DNA of 64,000 bases from Marinicella gelatinilytica. GTDB taxonomy: Bacteria > Pseudomonadota > Gammaproteobacteria > Xanthomonadales > Marinicellaceae. Position numbers and translations under genes: made by a program. The notes under the pieces were generated by a model. The model worked only from the letters and a program-made list of their open reading frames with translations. It was not told the origin of the DNA and ran no database searches. This document shows positions 1 through 8,366 of this stretch, in pieces. The stretch covers positions 1 to 64,000 of the forward strand of contig NZ_JAPMLN010000006.1 of assembly GCF_026410405.1 (NCBI RefSeq). The letters are read 5' to 3'. Numbering within the stretch: position 1 is the stretch's first letter; each line of letters starts with the position of its first letter.

Positions 1-109
1 AATAGAACACGTAATGGATTGCCTGAATAACAGACCACGGAAAACAAGAGGCGGGAAATCTCCGAATGAATTATTTATGGGGCAGCAAGTCGATTTACTT
101 GCTGCATGA
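1..109 (+). CDS. IS30-family transposase, C-terminal end (partial)
   Basis: An open frame enters from the left edge and stops at TGA 107-109. The visible 35 residues include LNNRPRKTRGGKSPNELF, the typical end of the DDE integrase core of IS30-family transposases, where a run close to LNxRPRKxLG is followed by a P-x-E-x-F block. The rest of the gene lies outside the window, so whether the element is intact cannot be judged. It lies just upstream of a metal-receptor locus. IS30 is the best family match from memory; another DDE family with a similar tail is possible. Confidence 0.7.
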   Translation, partial: IEHVMDCLNNRPRKTRGGKSPNELFMGQQVDLLAA

Positions 110-125
110 TTAAATTGCACTTATT

Positions 126-139
126 ACTTGAATTCAAGT
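126..139. repeat. Perfect 14-bp palindrome at probable IS end
   Basis: ACTTGAATTCAAGT is its own reverse complement. It starts 17 bp after the transposase stop. IS30-type elements carry terminal inverted repeats just outside the transposase, so this probably lies in or next to the right end of the element. The left end is outside the window, so the exact boundary cannot be fixed. Confidence 0.4.
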
Positions 140-271
140 TAGAATAAATCAGCGATAAAACACTAAATGTTTATAGCCAATTCATTTAAAAGAATATATT
201 TTCATCTGAAACCGATTGCCTTTTATAGAACTGCCACTTGAATTATTTTGATTCAAAGCTATTATCAAGTT

Positions 272-544
272 ATGAGCCGGTCAAATACACATTGGATACT
301 TTTGTTGCTGACACTAACTGTGTCGACGGCATTAATGCATGAGGTTGTTGTTCATGACAACAGCACCTGTACCGTTTGTGTGCAATTCCACAGCTCTCCT
401 CCGGTTATTGATAACCCCACTACTGGGTTTGTTTTAACTGAGAACGTTACTGCCACCCTTTTATCTTTATCTCAGGGCACATCTCCCGTTTTAGGTTTTT
501 TTCATACCGCATACATTCGTGGACCGCCTCCATTCATAAGTTAG
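272..544 (+). CDS. Small membrane/exported protein with CxxC, DUF2946-like
   Basis: A 90-residue protein counted from the ATG at 272; an upstream in-frame TTG at 248 would add 8 residues and is less likely. It has one N-terminal hydrophobic segment (about residues 8-22), then H-E-V-V-V-H-D, then CTVC, and it ends in a Pro-rich tail RGPPPFIS. The single helix, His/Cys patch and RxPP ending are reminiscent of DUF2946 proteins, which often accompany metal-related TonB receptors. It lies 85 bp upstream of such a receptor on the same strand, so co-transcription and a role in metal handling are inferred. Function is not established and the family match is tentative. Confidence 0.5.
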   Translation: MSRSNTHWILLLLTLTVSTALMHEVVVHDNSTCTVCVQFHSSPPVIDNPTTGFVLTENVTATLLSLSQGTSPVLGFFHTAYIRGPPPFIS

Positions 545-558
545 TTTTATTTTAAATG

Positions 559-610
559 GCTTTGTTAATGGCAAAGCTAACACAACATTGACAACCTCTT
601 CTCGAGGTTG
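559..610 (+). promoter_or_regulatory. Two hairpins in the leader of the TonB receptor gene
   Basis: Two inverted repeats fill the gap before the receptor gene. The first pairs GCTTTG (559-564) with CAAAGC (572-577). The second pairs CAACCTC (592-598) with GAGGTTG (604-610) across a 5-nt loop. Neither is followed by a T-run, so they are not simple terminators. They could shape the mRNA between the small gene and the receptor or be part of a regulatory site. Confidence 0.35.
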
Positions 611-629
611 CGTAAACTTATGAGAAATT

Positions 630-2942
630 ATGAAAACGATTTTATTTTTAATGGGCTGCTTACTAGCGGCCAGTACTTTAGCCGCTGAACATTCAATATC
701 TGGTCAGCTTTTGTTAAACAAAAAACCTGTTAAGCAAGCCGTTATTTATATTCACCAACAGAATGTAAAAACAATAAGTGATAACCAGGGTTATTTCGAA
801 TTTAGCGAATTATCACCGGGTGATTATGACCTGGATATTAAGGCGGATAGTCAACATCACTATAATGTCACGGTTTCCTTTAATCGCCAGCGTCATATCA
901 TAGAACTAAGCGAATTGGTTTTAGATGATCTGGTGGTGTCAGCACATCCGCTGGATCACAATCAATTACGCATGACCATGCCGGTTGAGATTATTGATGA
1001 AGATCAGTTGGTTATGAACCGTTCATTAAGTATTGACCAAACAGTTAATCAAATTGCCGGTATTCAATCAGGCAGCTTTGGCACCGGGGCCGGCCAGGTG
1101 GTTATTCGCGGTCAACAAGGTCCGCGGGTATCGGTACTCAGTAATGGCATCGGTAATCAGGATGCCGCTTCAGTGAGCCCCGATCATTGGGTCAGTAGTG
1201 AAAGTTTATTGGCCACTCAAGTTGAAGTGATTAAAGGTCCGGCCACCCTGCTCTATGGTGGCGGCGCTGTCGGAGGGCTGGTTAATGTCGTCGATCAATC
1301 CATTGCCACATCTGCCTATGATGGTTTCAATGGTGCTTTTGAGGGTCGTTTATCTGACAGTGCTTTAGATGAACGGGCTGGGGTGCTGAGTTTAAATGCA
1401 CCACTGAGTGATCGTTTGATGGCTCATTTAAGCTACTTTTACAATGAAACTGATGATTATGAGATTCCCGGCTACGCCGAATCACATTATCTTCGGGATT
1501 TAATGCATGCTGATGAGGAACATGGCGAGGAAGATGAGGAACATGAATATGGCCAATTAGCCAATTCTGCGGTGCGCAGTTCGGGTTTACAGACGGGTTT
1601 ATCGTGGCTTACAGACAGTGGTTACTGGGGTATTTCTTTTCAGAATTTCGATCGTAAATACGGTATTCCGGGCCACAATCATTTAGAAGAAGATGACGGT
1701 GATCATGATGACCATGGAGTTGCTAAAGAAGAGCACGATGACATGCATGAATCACATCGGGTGTGGATTGATTTAGACAAGCAAGCCTTTCAACTGCGTG
1801 GCTTGCATCGTTTTGACGGTGGATTTTTTACCCAGGTCAAAAGCCATTATGGTTATACCGATTACCAACACATCGAGTTTGATAATGGAGATCCGGCCAC
1901 CACCTACAGCAATGAAGGCCATCAATGGCGACTTGAACTCAATCACCAACACCGCTTTGGCTTTGATGGCGTTTGGGGTTTAGACTGGTCCACCAGTGAT
2001 TTTTCAGCCCTCGGCCATGAAGCCTATATTGTGCCTTCAACCACAGATAAACTGGGGTTGTTCGTTTTAGAAGAGCGCCAGTTTGGGGATTTGCATTGGG
2101 AATTGGGCATCCGCGCAGATCGCCAGAAAATCTCCACTGATTTATGGCGAGACAACAGCGAAACCGCTGTCAGTTTTTCCACCGGCTTTAATGTCAAGTT
2201 ATCGGAACATTTCAGCCTGCCGATTCATTTGAGTTCAGCGCAACGGTTACCGACTGCTGAAGAACTGTTTTCTAACCAATCAGGCAACGATGAATTAATA
2301 CCGCATTTAGCCACCGGCTCTTTTGAAGTGGGTAATCCAGCCTTACAGGCAGAAGTCAGTAATAACCTCGATGTCGGCTTAAAGTACCGTAAAGATCAGT
2401 GGGCGGCCAACCTGAATGCCTTTTATAATCAAATGGATGACTTTATCTTTTTGGCTTTTTCCGGGCAAATGATTGATGACTGGCCGGTTTATCATTACAG
2501 CCAACAAAATGCCACTTTTAAGGGCTTCGAAGCAGATATCGCTTATAGCTTTGATGATGTTTATAATAATCAATGGCGGGTTAAATTATTCACCGATGCC
2601 ACCACAGCCAAACTGAATACCGGTGACTATGTGCCACGCATTCCGGCCAATCGCTTTGGTGTATCGGCAGACTGGTGGCGTGGTGCCTGGTCAGCGCAAT
2701 TGAAAACCATGCGTGTTAATAAACAAGATCATTTAGCCTCCGGTGAGTTACCCACCGATGCTTATACGCAGGTTGATTTTAGCCTGAATCGATTACAGAT
2801 AACCGCCAACAATGAATGGCTCTGGTTCATTAAAGGTAGCAACTTATTGAACGAGGATATTCGTGAGCATGCGTCTTTCATTAAAGACAAAGCCCCACGA
2901 CCGGGTCGCAGTATTACTGCCGGCTTACGGGTGTCATTCTAA
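630..2942 (+). CDS. TonB-dependent outer-membrane receptor, putative zinc/metal (ZnuD-like)
   Basis: A 770-residue receptor. In order it shows a signal peptide (about 1-19), a carboxypeptidase-regulatory-like Ig domain (about 22-95, with G-Q-L-L-L and GYFEF), a plug domain (about 110-225, with VIRGQQGPRV and VEVIKGPATLLYGGGAVGG) and a 22-strand-type barrel ending in Phe. Two predicted extracellular loops are strikingly rich in His, Asp and Glu, at about residues 293-308 and 349-376. Such loops are a feature of ZnuD-type zinc receptors; copper or another divalent metal is also possible. No Zur or Fur box could be identified with confidence. A terminator-like hairpin follows the stop. Confidence 0.85.
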   Translation: MKTILFLMGCLLAASTLAAEHSISGQLLLNKKPVKQAVIYIHQQNVKTISDNQGYFEFSELSPGDYDLDIKADSQHHYNVTVSFNRQRHIIELSELVLDDLVVSAHPLDHNQLRMTMPVEIIDEDQLVMNRSLSIDQTVNQIAGIQSGSFGTGAGQVVIRGQQGPRVSVLSNGIGNQDAASVSPDHWVSSESLLATQVEVIKGPATLLYGGGAVGGLVNVVDQSIATSAYDGFNGAFEGRLSDSALDERAGVLSLNAPLSDRLMAHLSYFYNETDDYEIPGYAESHYLRDLMHADEEHGEEDEEHEYGQLANSAVRSSGLQTGLSWLTDSGYWGISFQNFDRKYGIPGHNHLEEDDGDHDDHGVAKEEHDDMHESHRVWIDLDKQAFQLRGLHRFDGGFFTQVKSHYGYTDYQHIEFDNGDPATTYSNEGHQWRLELNHQHRFGFDGVWGLDWSTSDFSALGHEAYIVPSTTDKLGLFVLEERQFGDLHWELGIRADRQKISTDLWRDNSETAVSFSTGFNVKLSEHFSLPIHLSSAQRLPTAEELFSNQSGNDELIPHLATGSFEVGNPALQAEVSNNLDVGLKYRKDQWAANLNAFYNQMDDFIFLAFSGQMIDDWPVYHYSQQNATFKGFEADIAYSFDDVYNNQWRVKLFTDATTAKLNTGDYVPRIPANRFGVSADWWRGAWSAQLKTMRVNKQDHLASGELPTDAYTQVDFSLNRLQITANNEWLWFIKGSNLLNEDIREHASFIKDKAPRPGRSITAGLRVSF

Positions 2943-2979
2943 GCCGATATACGGTTGTCTTTTTTATCGGTGATAAGAG

Positions 2980-2988
2980 TGCTAAAAT
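2980..2988 (+). promoter_or_regulatory. Extended -10 promoter for prfC
   Basis: TG-C-TAAAAT is a good extended -10 (TGnTAnAAT-like) followed directly by GCGCC. Start of transcription would be near 2995, about 36 nt before the prfC ATG. No convincing -35 is seen, which extended -10 promoters tolerate. The same 14-base string TGCTAAAATGCGCC recurs before the aminotransferase gene at 37633. Confidence 0.5.
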
Positions 2989-3030
2989 GCGCCCCTTATT
3001 TTGACTCAGCCAATAAAGGGCGCATTTTTT
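2984..3030 (+). terminator. Terminator-like hairpin abutting the prfC start codon
   Basis: ATGCGCCCCTTATT (2987-3000) pairs with AATAAAGGGCGCAT (3012-3025) with a single mismatch and an 11-nt loop. Flanking A and T bases extend the stem and a run of six T ends at 3030. This should terminate readthrough from the receptor gene. The 3' arm also contains AAAGGG, the likely ribosome-binding site of prfC, so the structure could additionally mask prfC translation on long transcripts. Confidence 0.7.
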
Positions 3031-4614
3031 ATGGAAAGCTATAAAAACCGCAGAACATTTGCCATTATTTCGCATCCGGATGCCGGTAAAACCACTATCA
3101 CAGAAAAAATTCTGTTATTTGGTGGTGCCATTCAGGTCGCCGGAGCGGTTAAATCACGCAAAACAGATAAACACGCCACCTCTGACTGGATGGCGATGGA
3201 GCAGGAACGGGGTATTTCCGTGACTTCATCTGTGATGCAGTTCCCTTATAAAGATCGCATTGTTAATTTATTGGATACACCGGGTCATGCGGACTTCTCA
3301 GAAGATACTTATCGCACTTTAACTGCAGTGGATTCGGCATTAATGGTGATTGACTGTGCCAAAGGCGTTGAGGAGCGGACCATTAAACTGATGGAAGTGT
3401 GTCGTTTACGCACCACCCCTATTTTTACCTTTATCAACAAGTTAGACCGAGAGGGTAAAGAGCCGATTGAACTCATTGATGAGGTCGAGGATGTCCTAAA
3501 TATCCAATGCGCACCGATTACCTGGCCCATTGGCATGGGTAAACGCTTAAAAGGTGTTTATCATTTTATTAACGATGAAATCTTGCTCTATGAGTCGGGT
3601 AAAAATTATGAAAAACAACAAGCGACGGTGATTGAAGGTTTGCATTCTAAAGCTTTGGAGGAGGCGTTGGGTGATGGCCTTGCGGCTGAGTTCCGTGATG
3701 AAATTGAGTTAGTGAAAGGCGCTTCTCACACGTTTGACAAAGACGCTTACTTGGCCGGCAAGTTATCACCGGTGTTTTTTGGTTCCGCCATTAATAATTT
3801 TGGTGTCCAGCCGTTACTGGATGCTTTCGTTGAACATGCGCCGATGCCACAACCCCGTGAAACCTTAACCCGTTTAGTTGAACCAGCTGAGCCCAATTGC
3901 ACAGGCTTTGTGTTCAAAATTCAGGCCAATATGGACCCCAAGCACCGTGATCGACTGGCGTTTATGCGTATCTGTTCCGGGGTATTTGAACAGGGTATGA
4001 AACTCACCAATACCCACAGCGGAAAGGAATTAAAGGTCGCTAATGCCGTGACTTTTATTGCAGAAACCCGTGGCCAGGTGGATAAGGCTTATCCCGGTGA
4101 TATTATCGGCATTCACAACCATGGCACCATCAGCATCGGAGATTCTTTTACCGAAGGCGAGGATTTAAGTTTTACCGGCATTCCCAGCTTTGCCCCTGAA
4201 CTATTTAGACGGGCTCGACTCAAAGACCCACTCAAACTCAAAGCCTTACAAAAGGGTCTTGAGCAATTATCAGAAGAAGGTGCCACTCAGTTTTTCCGAC
4301 CGTTACTATCCAATGATTTAATATTGGGCGCCATTGGCGTGTTACAGTTTGATGTGGTGGCACACCGTTTACAACATGAATACAATGTGAAAGCCATTTT
4401 TGAAGCCGTTGACACCCGTATTGCTTATTGGGTCAGCAGTGATGATGATAAAGCCATGAAACAGTTTAAAAACCGCAATCAAGCCAACTTAGCCGTTGAT
4501 GGTCATGGTCACTTGGTTTATCTGGCCCCGTCCATGGTGAATCTACAGCTGGCGCAAGAACGTAATCCGGATGTGGTTTTTCATAAAACCACAGAAACAC
4601 TTCCTATTGATTAA
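3031..4614 (+). CDS. prfC: Peptide chain release factor 3
   Basis: RF3 is the GTPase that recycles RF1/RF2 from the ribosome after termination. The protein starts [20 protein letters not shown] and contains the G1 loop HPDAGKTT (with the family's Asp), [11 protein letters not shown] (G3) and NKLDRE (G4), followed by elongation-factor domains II and III-like regions. From ATG 3031 it is 527 residues, essentially the E. coli length. A TTG ten codons upstream would lie in the terminator hairpin and is rejected. It appears monocistronic, with its own extended -10 promoter and tRNA-Met downstream. Confidence 0.95.
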   Translation: MESYKNRRTFAIISHPDAGKTTITEKILLFGGAIQVAGAVKSRKTDKHATSDWMAMEQERGISVTSSVMQFPYKDRIVNLLDTPGHADFSEDTYRTLTAVDSALMVIDCAKGVEERTIKLMEVCRLRTTPIFTFINKLDREGKEPIELIDEVEDVLNIQCAPITWPIGMGKRLKGVYHFINDEILLYESGKNYEKQQATVIEGLHSKALEEALGDGLAAEFRDEIELVKGASHTFDKDAYLAGKLSPVFFGSAINNFGVQPLLDAFVEHAPMPQPRETLTRLVEPAEPNCTGFVFKIQANMDPKHRDRLAFMRICSGVFEQGMKLTNTHSGKELKVANAVTFIAETRGQVDKAYPGDIIGIHNHGTISIGDSFTEGEDLSFTGIPSFAPELFRRARLKDPLKLKALQKGLEQLSEEGATQFFRPLLSNDLILGAIGVLQFDVVAHRLQHEYNVKAIFEAVDTRIAYWVSSDDDKAMKQFKNRNQANLAVDGHGHLVYLAPSMVNLQLAQERNPDVVFHKTTETLPID

Positions 4615-4647
4615 CGACATCAGACAATTGATTTTTATGAAAATAGC

Positions 4648-4675
4648 TTGACAATTTTCGCCATTTGATTAAAAT
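4648..4675 (+). promoter_or_regulatory. Strong promoter for tRNA-Met with GC-rich discriminator
   Basis: Perfect -35 TTGACA (4648-4653), a 16-bp spacer and -10 TAAAAT (4670-4675), followed by TCGCGC. Predicted start is near 4682, nine bases before the tRNA. The GC-rich discriminator is the hallmark of stringently controlled stable-RNA promoters in E. coli. Confidence 0.8.
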
Positions 4676-4690
4676 TCGCGCTCTTAATGT

Positions 4691-4767
4691 GGCTATATAG
4701 CTCAGTTGGTTAGAGCACAGCATTCATAATGCTGGGGTCCCAGGTTCAAGTCCCGGTATAGCCACCA
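4691..4767 (+). tRNA. tRNA-Met (CAT), elongator type
   Basis: The cloverleaf closes well: 7-bp acceptor GGCTATA/TATAGCC, D-arm with AGCTCAGTTGGTTAGAGC, anticodon loop TTCATAA in stem CAGCA/TGCTG, T-arm with GGTTCAAGTCC, and an encoded CCA. The CAT anticodon could also belong to the lysidine-modified Ile tRNA. Overall similarity to E. coli metT (GGCTA start, same D-arm) favours elongator Met. It is a single gene with its own strong promoter. Confidence 0.9.
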
Positions 4768-4797
4768 TTTCCTCTTTAGTATTTCTTTCCTATTCCA

Positions 4798-4825
4798 TTG
4801 TTTTGCTTTAGCTTTGCATTATAAT
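4798..4825 (+). promoter_or_regulatory. Promoter placing the start codon at +7/+8 of the -10
   Basis: TTGTTT (4798-4803), a 16-bp spacer and a consensus TATAAT (4820-4825). The ATG of the next gene is at 4832, only six bases after the -10. If this promoter is used, the transcript would start at or beside the start codon and be leaderless. No Shine-Dalgarno sequence precedes the ATG. Confidence 0.5.
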
Positions 4826-4831
4826 AAGCTG

Positions 4832-5368
4832 ATGCGTTATTTCCTGTTATTTTTATTATTACTGGCCAGCCCTTCGATTTGGGCAGATGATAATCAATGG
4901 GTAACGCTGGGATCGAGTCCCATCAACTGGGGCTATCTCACACCTTATCAACTGGAACTGCAGGCCCCCATCGGGCAACATAATCTCAAAGATATTCGCA
5001 GTGGTGTACAGCCGGTTCGTTTTAAATTAACGTGGCTATCACCCAACACTTCAGAGGCTGATGTGCAGACTCATTTTAAAGCACTTATTGAAAGCAAACT
5101 GGAAACTCCTGAGTCAATTCAATTTAATCAACAATCGATCCGTAAATTACTGAAAAAATTACCGGCCACCAAAAGACATGACGTTTGGCATGTGGTTTTT
5201 GCACCGGATCAAGGTACATTATTCATCATTGAGCAACAAGTGGTACACACCCTGATTGGCGCTGAGGTTAACAGAGCACTCTATCAAGCCTGGCTTTATC
5301 AAAATCCGGTAACAACCGCGAAATTACTCAAACGCTTAAATAAATTCCAGCAAGATAATCAACCATAA
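4832..5368 (+). CDS. Secreted chalcone-isomerase-like family protein
   Basis: A 178-residue protein from the ATG at 4832 (an upstream TTG at 4814 would overlap the -10 box). It has a signal peptide (about 1-19, cleaved near IWA-DD). The C-terminal half reads F-x-P-D-Q-G-T-L-F...GAEVNRALYQAWLYQNPV, the pattern of bacterial chalcone-isomerase-like proteins (GxGT, then gaef..alf.iWLg..P). These bacterial relatives have no proven enzymatic role; some may bind lipids. It lies 19 bp before a secreted amidohydrolase and may be co-transcribed with it. The family call is moderate. Confidence 0.55.
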   Translation: MRYFLLFLLLLASPSIWADDNQWVTLGSSPINWGYLTPYQLELQAPIGQHNLKDIRSGVQPVRFKLTWLSPNTSEADVQTHFKALIESKLETPESIQFNQQSIRKLLKKLPATKRHDVWHVVFAPDQGTLFIIEQQVVHTLIGAEVNRALYQAWLYQNPVTTAKLLKRLNKFQQDNQP

Positions 5369-5387
5369 AACACTTTTAGGCACATTT

Positions 5388-8366
5388 ATGAAAAAAATAC
5401 TCATTTTAGTCCTGTTCAGCATTTCGGTCAGCGTTTCCGGCGCAGACATACCAACGGCCACAGTAAATGGTGTTCAGGATATGCGTAACACGGTTCTGGC
5501 CCTAACCCATGTTAACGTTCAAGTTACCCCTGACAAACTTCTGCAAGATGTCACCCTGATTATTAAAAACGGTCAAATCAGTGATTATCGTGAAGACAAT
5601 CAGCCGCCTAAAAATGCAGTGGTCTTAAATTATCAAGGCTTATATATTTATCCTGGGTTTATTCACTTAGATAGTGATGCAGGTTTACCGGAACCGGCCA
5701 AACGCCCACCTTTTAGTTGGGGAGGCCCAGAAACATTACAAAGCACAACCCAAGGTGCTTACAATGCCAATGAAGCCATCAAAGCAAGCTATAACGCCGC
5801 TGATGACTATAAACACAATCAAAAAGTCAATAAAAGCCTGAGACAAGCCGGCTTTACCAGTGCCTTAAGCCACCGACATGACGGCATTATGCGTGGCACC
5901 GGTTTGTTAGTAAGCTTAGCTGATGAACCGGCTCAGTTAACTCTATTATCACCACAAGCCAGCCAACATTTTTCTTTTAACAAAGGCTCATCAAAACAAA
6001 ATTACCCGGTTTCACTCATGGGTGCTGTGGCCTTAATCAGACAAACATTACTGGATGCCGAGTGGTATCAACAACAAAACATGATGACGGATTTAGACTT
6101 AGCGGTGGTAAATAGCCATAAGTCATTACCCGCGATATTTGAGGTTAATAATTGGCAACAGGCTTTACTAACTAAAAAGTTAGCTGATGAATTCAATCTT
6201 CAATTTACGGTCAAAACCTCCGGAGATTCATATCAATCCATCGAATCCATCGCAAAAACCGGTCAAACTTTAATCGTACCGTTAAATTATCCAAAAGCGC
6301 CGGAAGTTAACTCACCTCTAGACAGTTACCATGTGGATTACACGGACTTAAAAGAATGGCAAGTGGCGCCGTTTAATACGCGATTATTGGCCGATAAAGA
6401 GGTGCGATTTGCTCTATTACCCGGTGATGGTGATAAAGGTTTAAAAACGTTTTTCAAAGATTTACGCAAAGCCGTAGAACATGGTTTAAGTGAGAAAAAA
6501 GCTTTGGCAGCGTTAACCACAGTTCCGGCAGAGATTTTAAAACGCCAAGACATTGGTCACTTAAATAAAGGTGCACGCGCTGACTTTATTGTTGTTGATC
6601 AGCCAATATTTCATAAAGAAGCACAACTCAAAGATTCTTGGATCAATGGCGAAAGAATGGAAATTGAAGCCCGATTACCATTAACCGAAGGTGATTACAC
6701 CTTATCGTTAAACAACAACCTCTATGGGCTTAATTTTAGTTTTAAAAAAGGACAATTAAACATTAAACCCACCGCAGACAGTGACCATGATTTTTCGGCG
6801 AAACTGGATGGTCAATTATTGAGTCTGGTTATTGATGAGCAAGCACCATTAATGGCTTGGGTCAACCAAGGAGAGATCAAACCATTGCCTTCAGACAACG
6901 TTTGGTCATTGATTAAAGCAGAATCATTAAGTGCTTCTGATAATAACAATCAAGATAAGCAAACACCCAAAACCCCGCCGAACATTCCAAATCCTTTTAC
7001 AGCCTACGGTTTGGCTGATACCTCAACGCCTGACAAAGTATTATTTAAAAATGCCACAGTGTGGACTAATGAAGACCAAGGTATTGTTGAAAACACTGAT
7101 GTCTTGGTGGTTAACGGTAAGATCAAACGCATCGGCCAAAATATCGCAGACAGTCAAGCGGATTTGCTCATTGATGCCAGCGGCAAGCATCTAACCTCAG
7201 GTATTATCGATGAGCACAGTCATATTGCCCTATTATCGGTGAATGATGTGGCGGTTAACTCCAGCATGGTGCGGATGCAAGATGTGGTTAATTCACAAGA
7301 TGTGAACATCTACCGTAACTTAGCCGGTGGCGTTATCGCCGCACAATTACTACATGGCTCGGCCAATCCGATTGGTGGCCAATCAGCTCTGGTCAAAATG
7401 CGCTGGGGCGTTTCGCCACAAGAGATGTTAATTGATGGTGCCGATGGCTTTATTAAGTTCGCCTTAGGTGAAAATGTAAAAAACGCCAGAAATAACCAGT
7501 CTTTACGATACCCGCTAACACGGATGGGTGTGGAACAGGTTTACCGAGATCAGTTCAGCCAAGCGCAGCAGTATCAAAAAGCATGGCAAGATTATAATGA
7601 CTTAAGCCGTTCTAAAAAGAAGAACACCACACCACCACGGCGTGATTTAGCCATGGAAGCCACCGCTGAAGTGATTAATCAGGAGCGTTACATCAGTTGT
7701 CATTCCTATGTACAATCTGAAATCAGCATGTTAATGCATGTGGCGGACGATTTTGATTTTCAGGTCAATACTTTTACCCATATTCTGGAAGGCTATAAGG
7801 TTGCCGACCAAATGAAAGCACATGGTGTCGGCGCATCAACCTTCGCCGATTGGTGGGCTTATAAATGGGAGGTCAATGAAGCCATTCCTTATAATGCTGC
7901 GATTATGGATGATGTGGGATTAGTCACAGCCATCAACTCAGATTCAGCAGAGATGTCCCGACGACTGAATCAAGAAGCAGCCAAAACCATTAAATATGGT
8001 GGTTTAAGTGAACAGGAAGCCTGGAAAACCGTGACTTTAAATCCTGCAAAATTATTACATCTGGATAATCGCATGGGCAGCATCAAAGAAGGCAAAGACG
8101 CAGATTTGGTGCTGTGGTCAGACAAACCTTTATCCGTATATGCCCAAGCAGAAAAAACCATGGTCGATGGCATCATTTATTTTGATCGCAATAAGCAAGC
8201 CGCTTTAGAACAACAAATAAATGATGAAAAAATGGACTTAATCAAACAAAGTCAAACCTCTGGTGAAACTAAAAAATCAGATATGACGGCATCTCAACCG
8301 ACGCTTCATTGTGATACCTTAATCACCCAAGACGCTTATCTACAACTTAACAACGGAGCAGAATAA
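5388..8366 (+). CDS. Secreted two-module amidohydrolase-family protein
   Basis: 992 residues with a signal peptide (about 1-19). It contains two amidohydrolase-superfamily modules in tandem. The second (about 550-930) carries recognisable metal ligands: DEHSH (His 610 and 612), CHSYVQSE, FTHILEGYKVAD and INSDSAEM, followed by the usual NPAK...GSIKEGKDADLVLW end. In the first (about 25-430) the HxH position reads HLDSDAG and the other ligands are not evident, yet NKGARADFIVVD is conserved, so it looks catalytically dead. The substrate is unknown; family members cleave cyclic amides, imides or dipeptides. Its stop overlaps the next start (TAATG). Confidence 0.85.
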   Translation: MKKILILVLFSISVSVSGADIPTATVNGVQDMRNTVLALTHVNVQVTPDKLLQDVTLIIKNGQISDYREDNQPPKNAVVLNYQGLYIYPGFIHLDSDAGLPEPAKRPPFSWGGPETLQSTTQGAYNANEAIKASYNAADDYKHNQKVNKSLRQAGFTSALSHRHDGIMRGTGLLVSLADEPAQLTLLSPQASQHFSFNKGSSKQNYPVSLMGAVALIRQTLLDAEWYQQQNMMTDLDLAVVNSHKSLPAIFEVNNWQQALLTKKLADEFNLQFTVKTSGDSYQSIESIAKTGQTLIVPLNYPKAPEVNSPLDSYHVDYTDLKEWQVAPFNTRLLADKEVRFALLPGDGDKGLKTFFKDLRKAVEHGLSEKKALAALTTVPAEILKRQDIGHLNKGARADFIVVDQPIFHKEAQLKDSWINGERMEIEARLPLTEGDYTLSLNNNLYGLNFSFKKGQLNIKPTADSDHDFSAKLDGQLLSLVIDEQAPLMAWVNQGEIKPLPSDNVWSLIKAESLSASDNNNQDKQTPKTPPNIPNPFTAYGLADTSTPDKVLFKNATVWTNEDQGIVENTDVLVVNGKIKRIGQNIADSQADLLIDASGKHLTSGIIDEHSHIALLSVNDVAVNSSMVRMQDVVNSQDVNIYRNLAGGVIAAQLLHGSANPIGGQSALVKMRWGVSPQEMLIDGADGFIKFALGENVKNARNNQSLRYPLTRMGVEQVYRDQFSQAQQYQKAWQDYNDLSRSKKKNTTPPRRDLAMEATAEVINQERYISCHSYVQSEISMLMHVADDFDFQVNTFTHILEGYKVADQMKAHGVGASTFADWWAYKWEVNEAIPYNAAIMDDVGLVTAINSDSAEMSRRLNQEAAKTIKYGGLSEQEAWKTVTLNPAKLLHLDNRMGSIKEGKDADLVLWSDKPLSVYAQAEKTMVDGIIYFDRNKQAALEQQINDEKMDLIKQSQTSGETKKSDMTASQPTLHCDTLITQDAYLQLNNGAE

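Noticed and set aside
110-270. Zur or Fur box upstream of the metal-receptor locus
   Set aside because: AT-rich partial palindromes exist but none matches a known metal-regulator site well enough.
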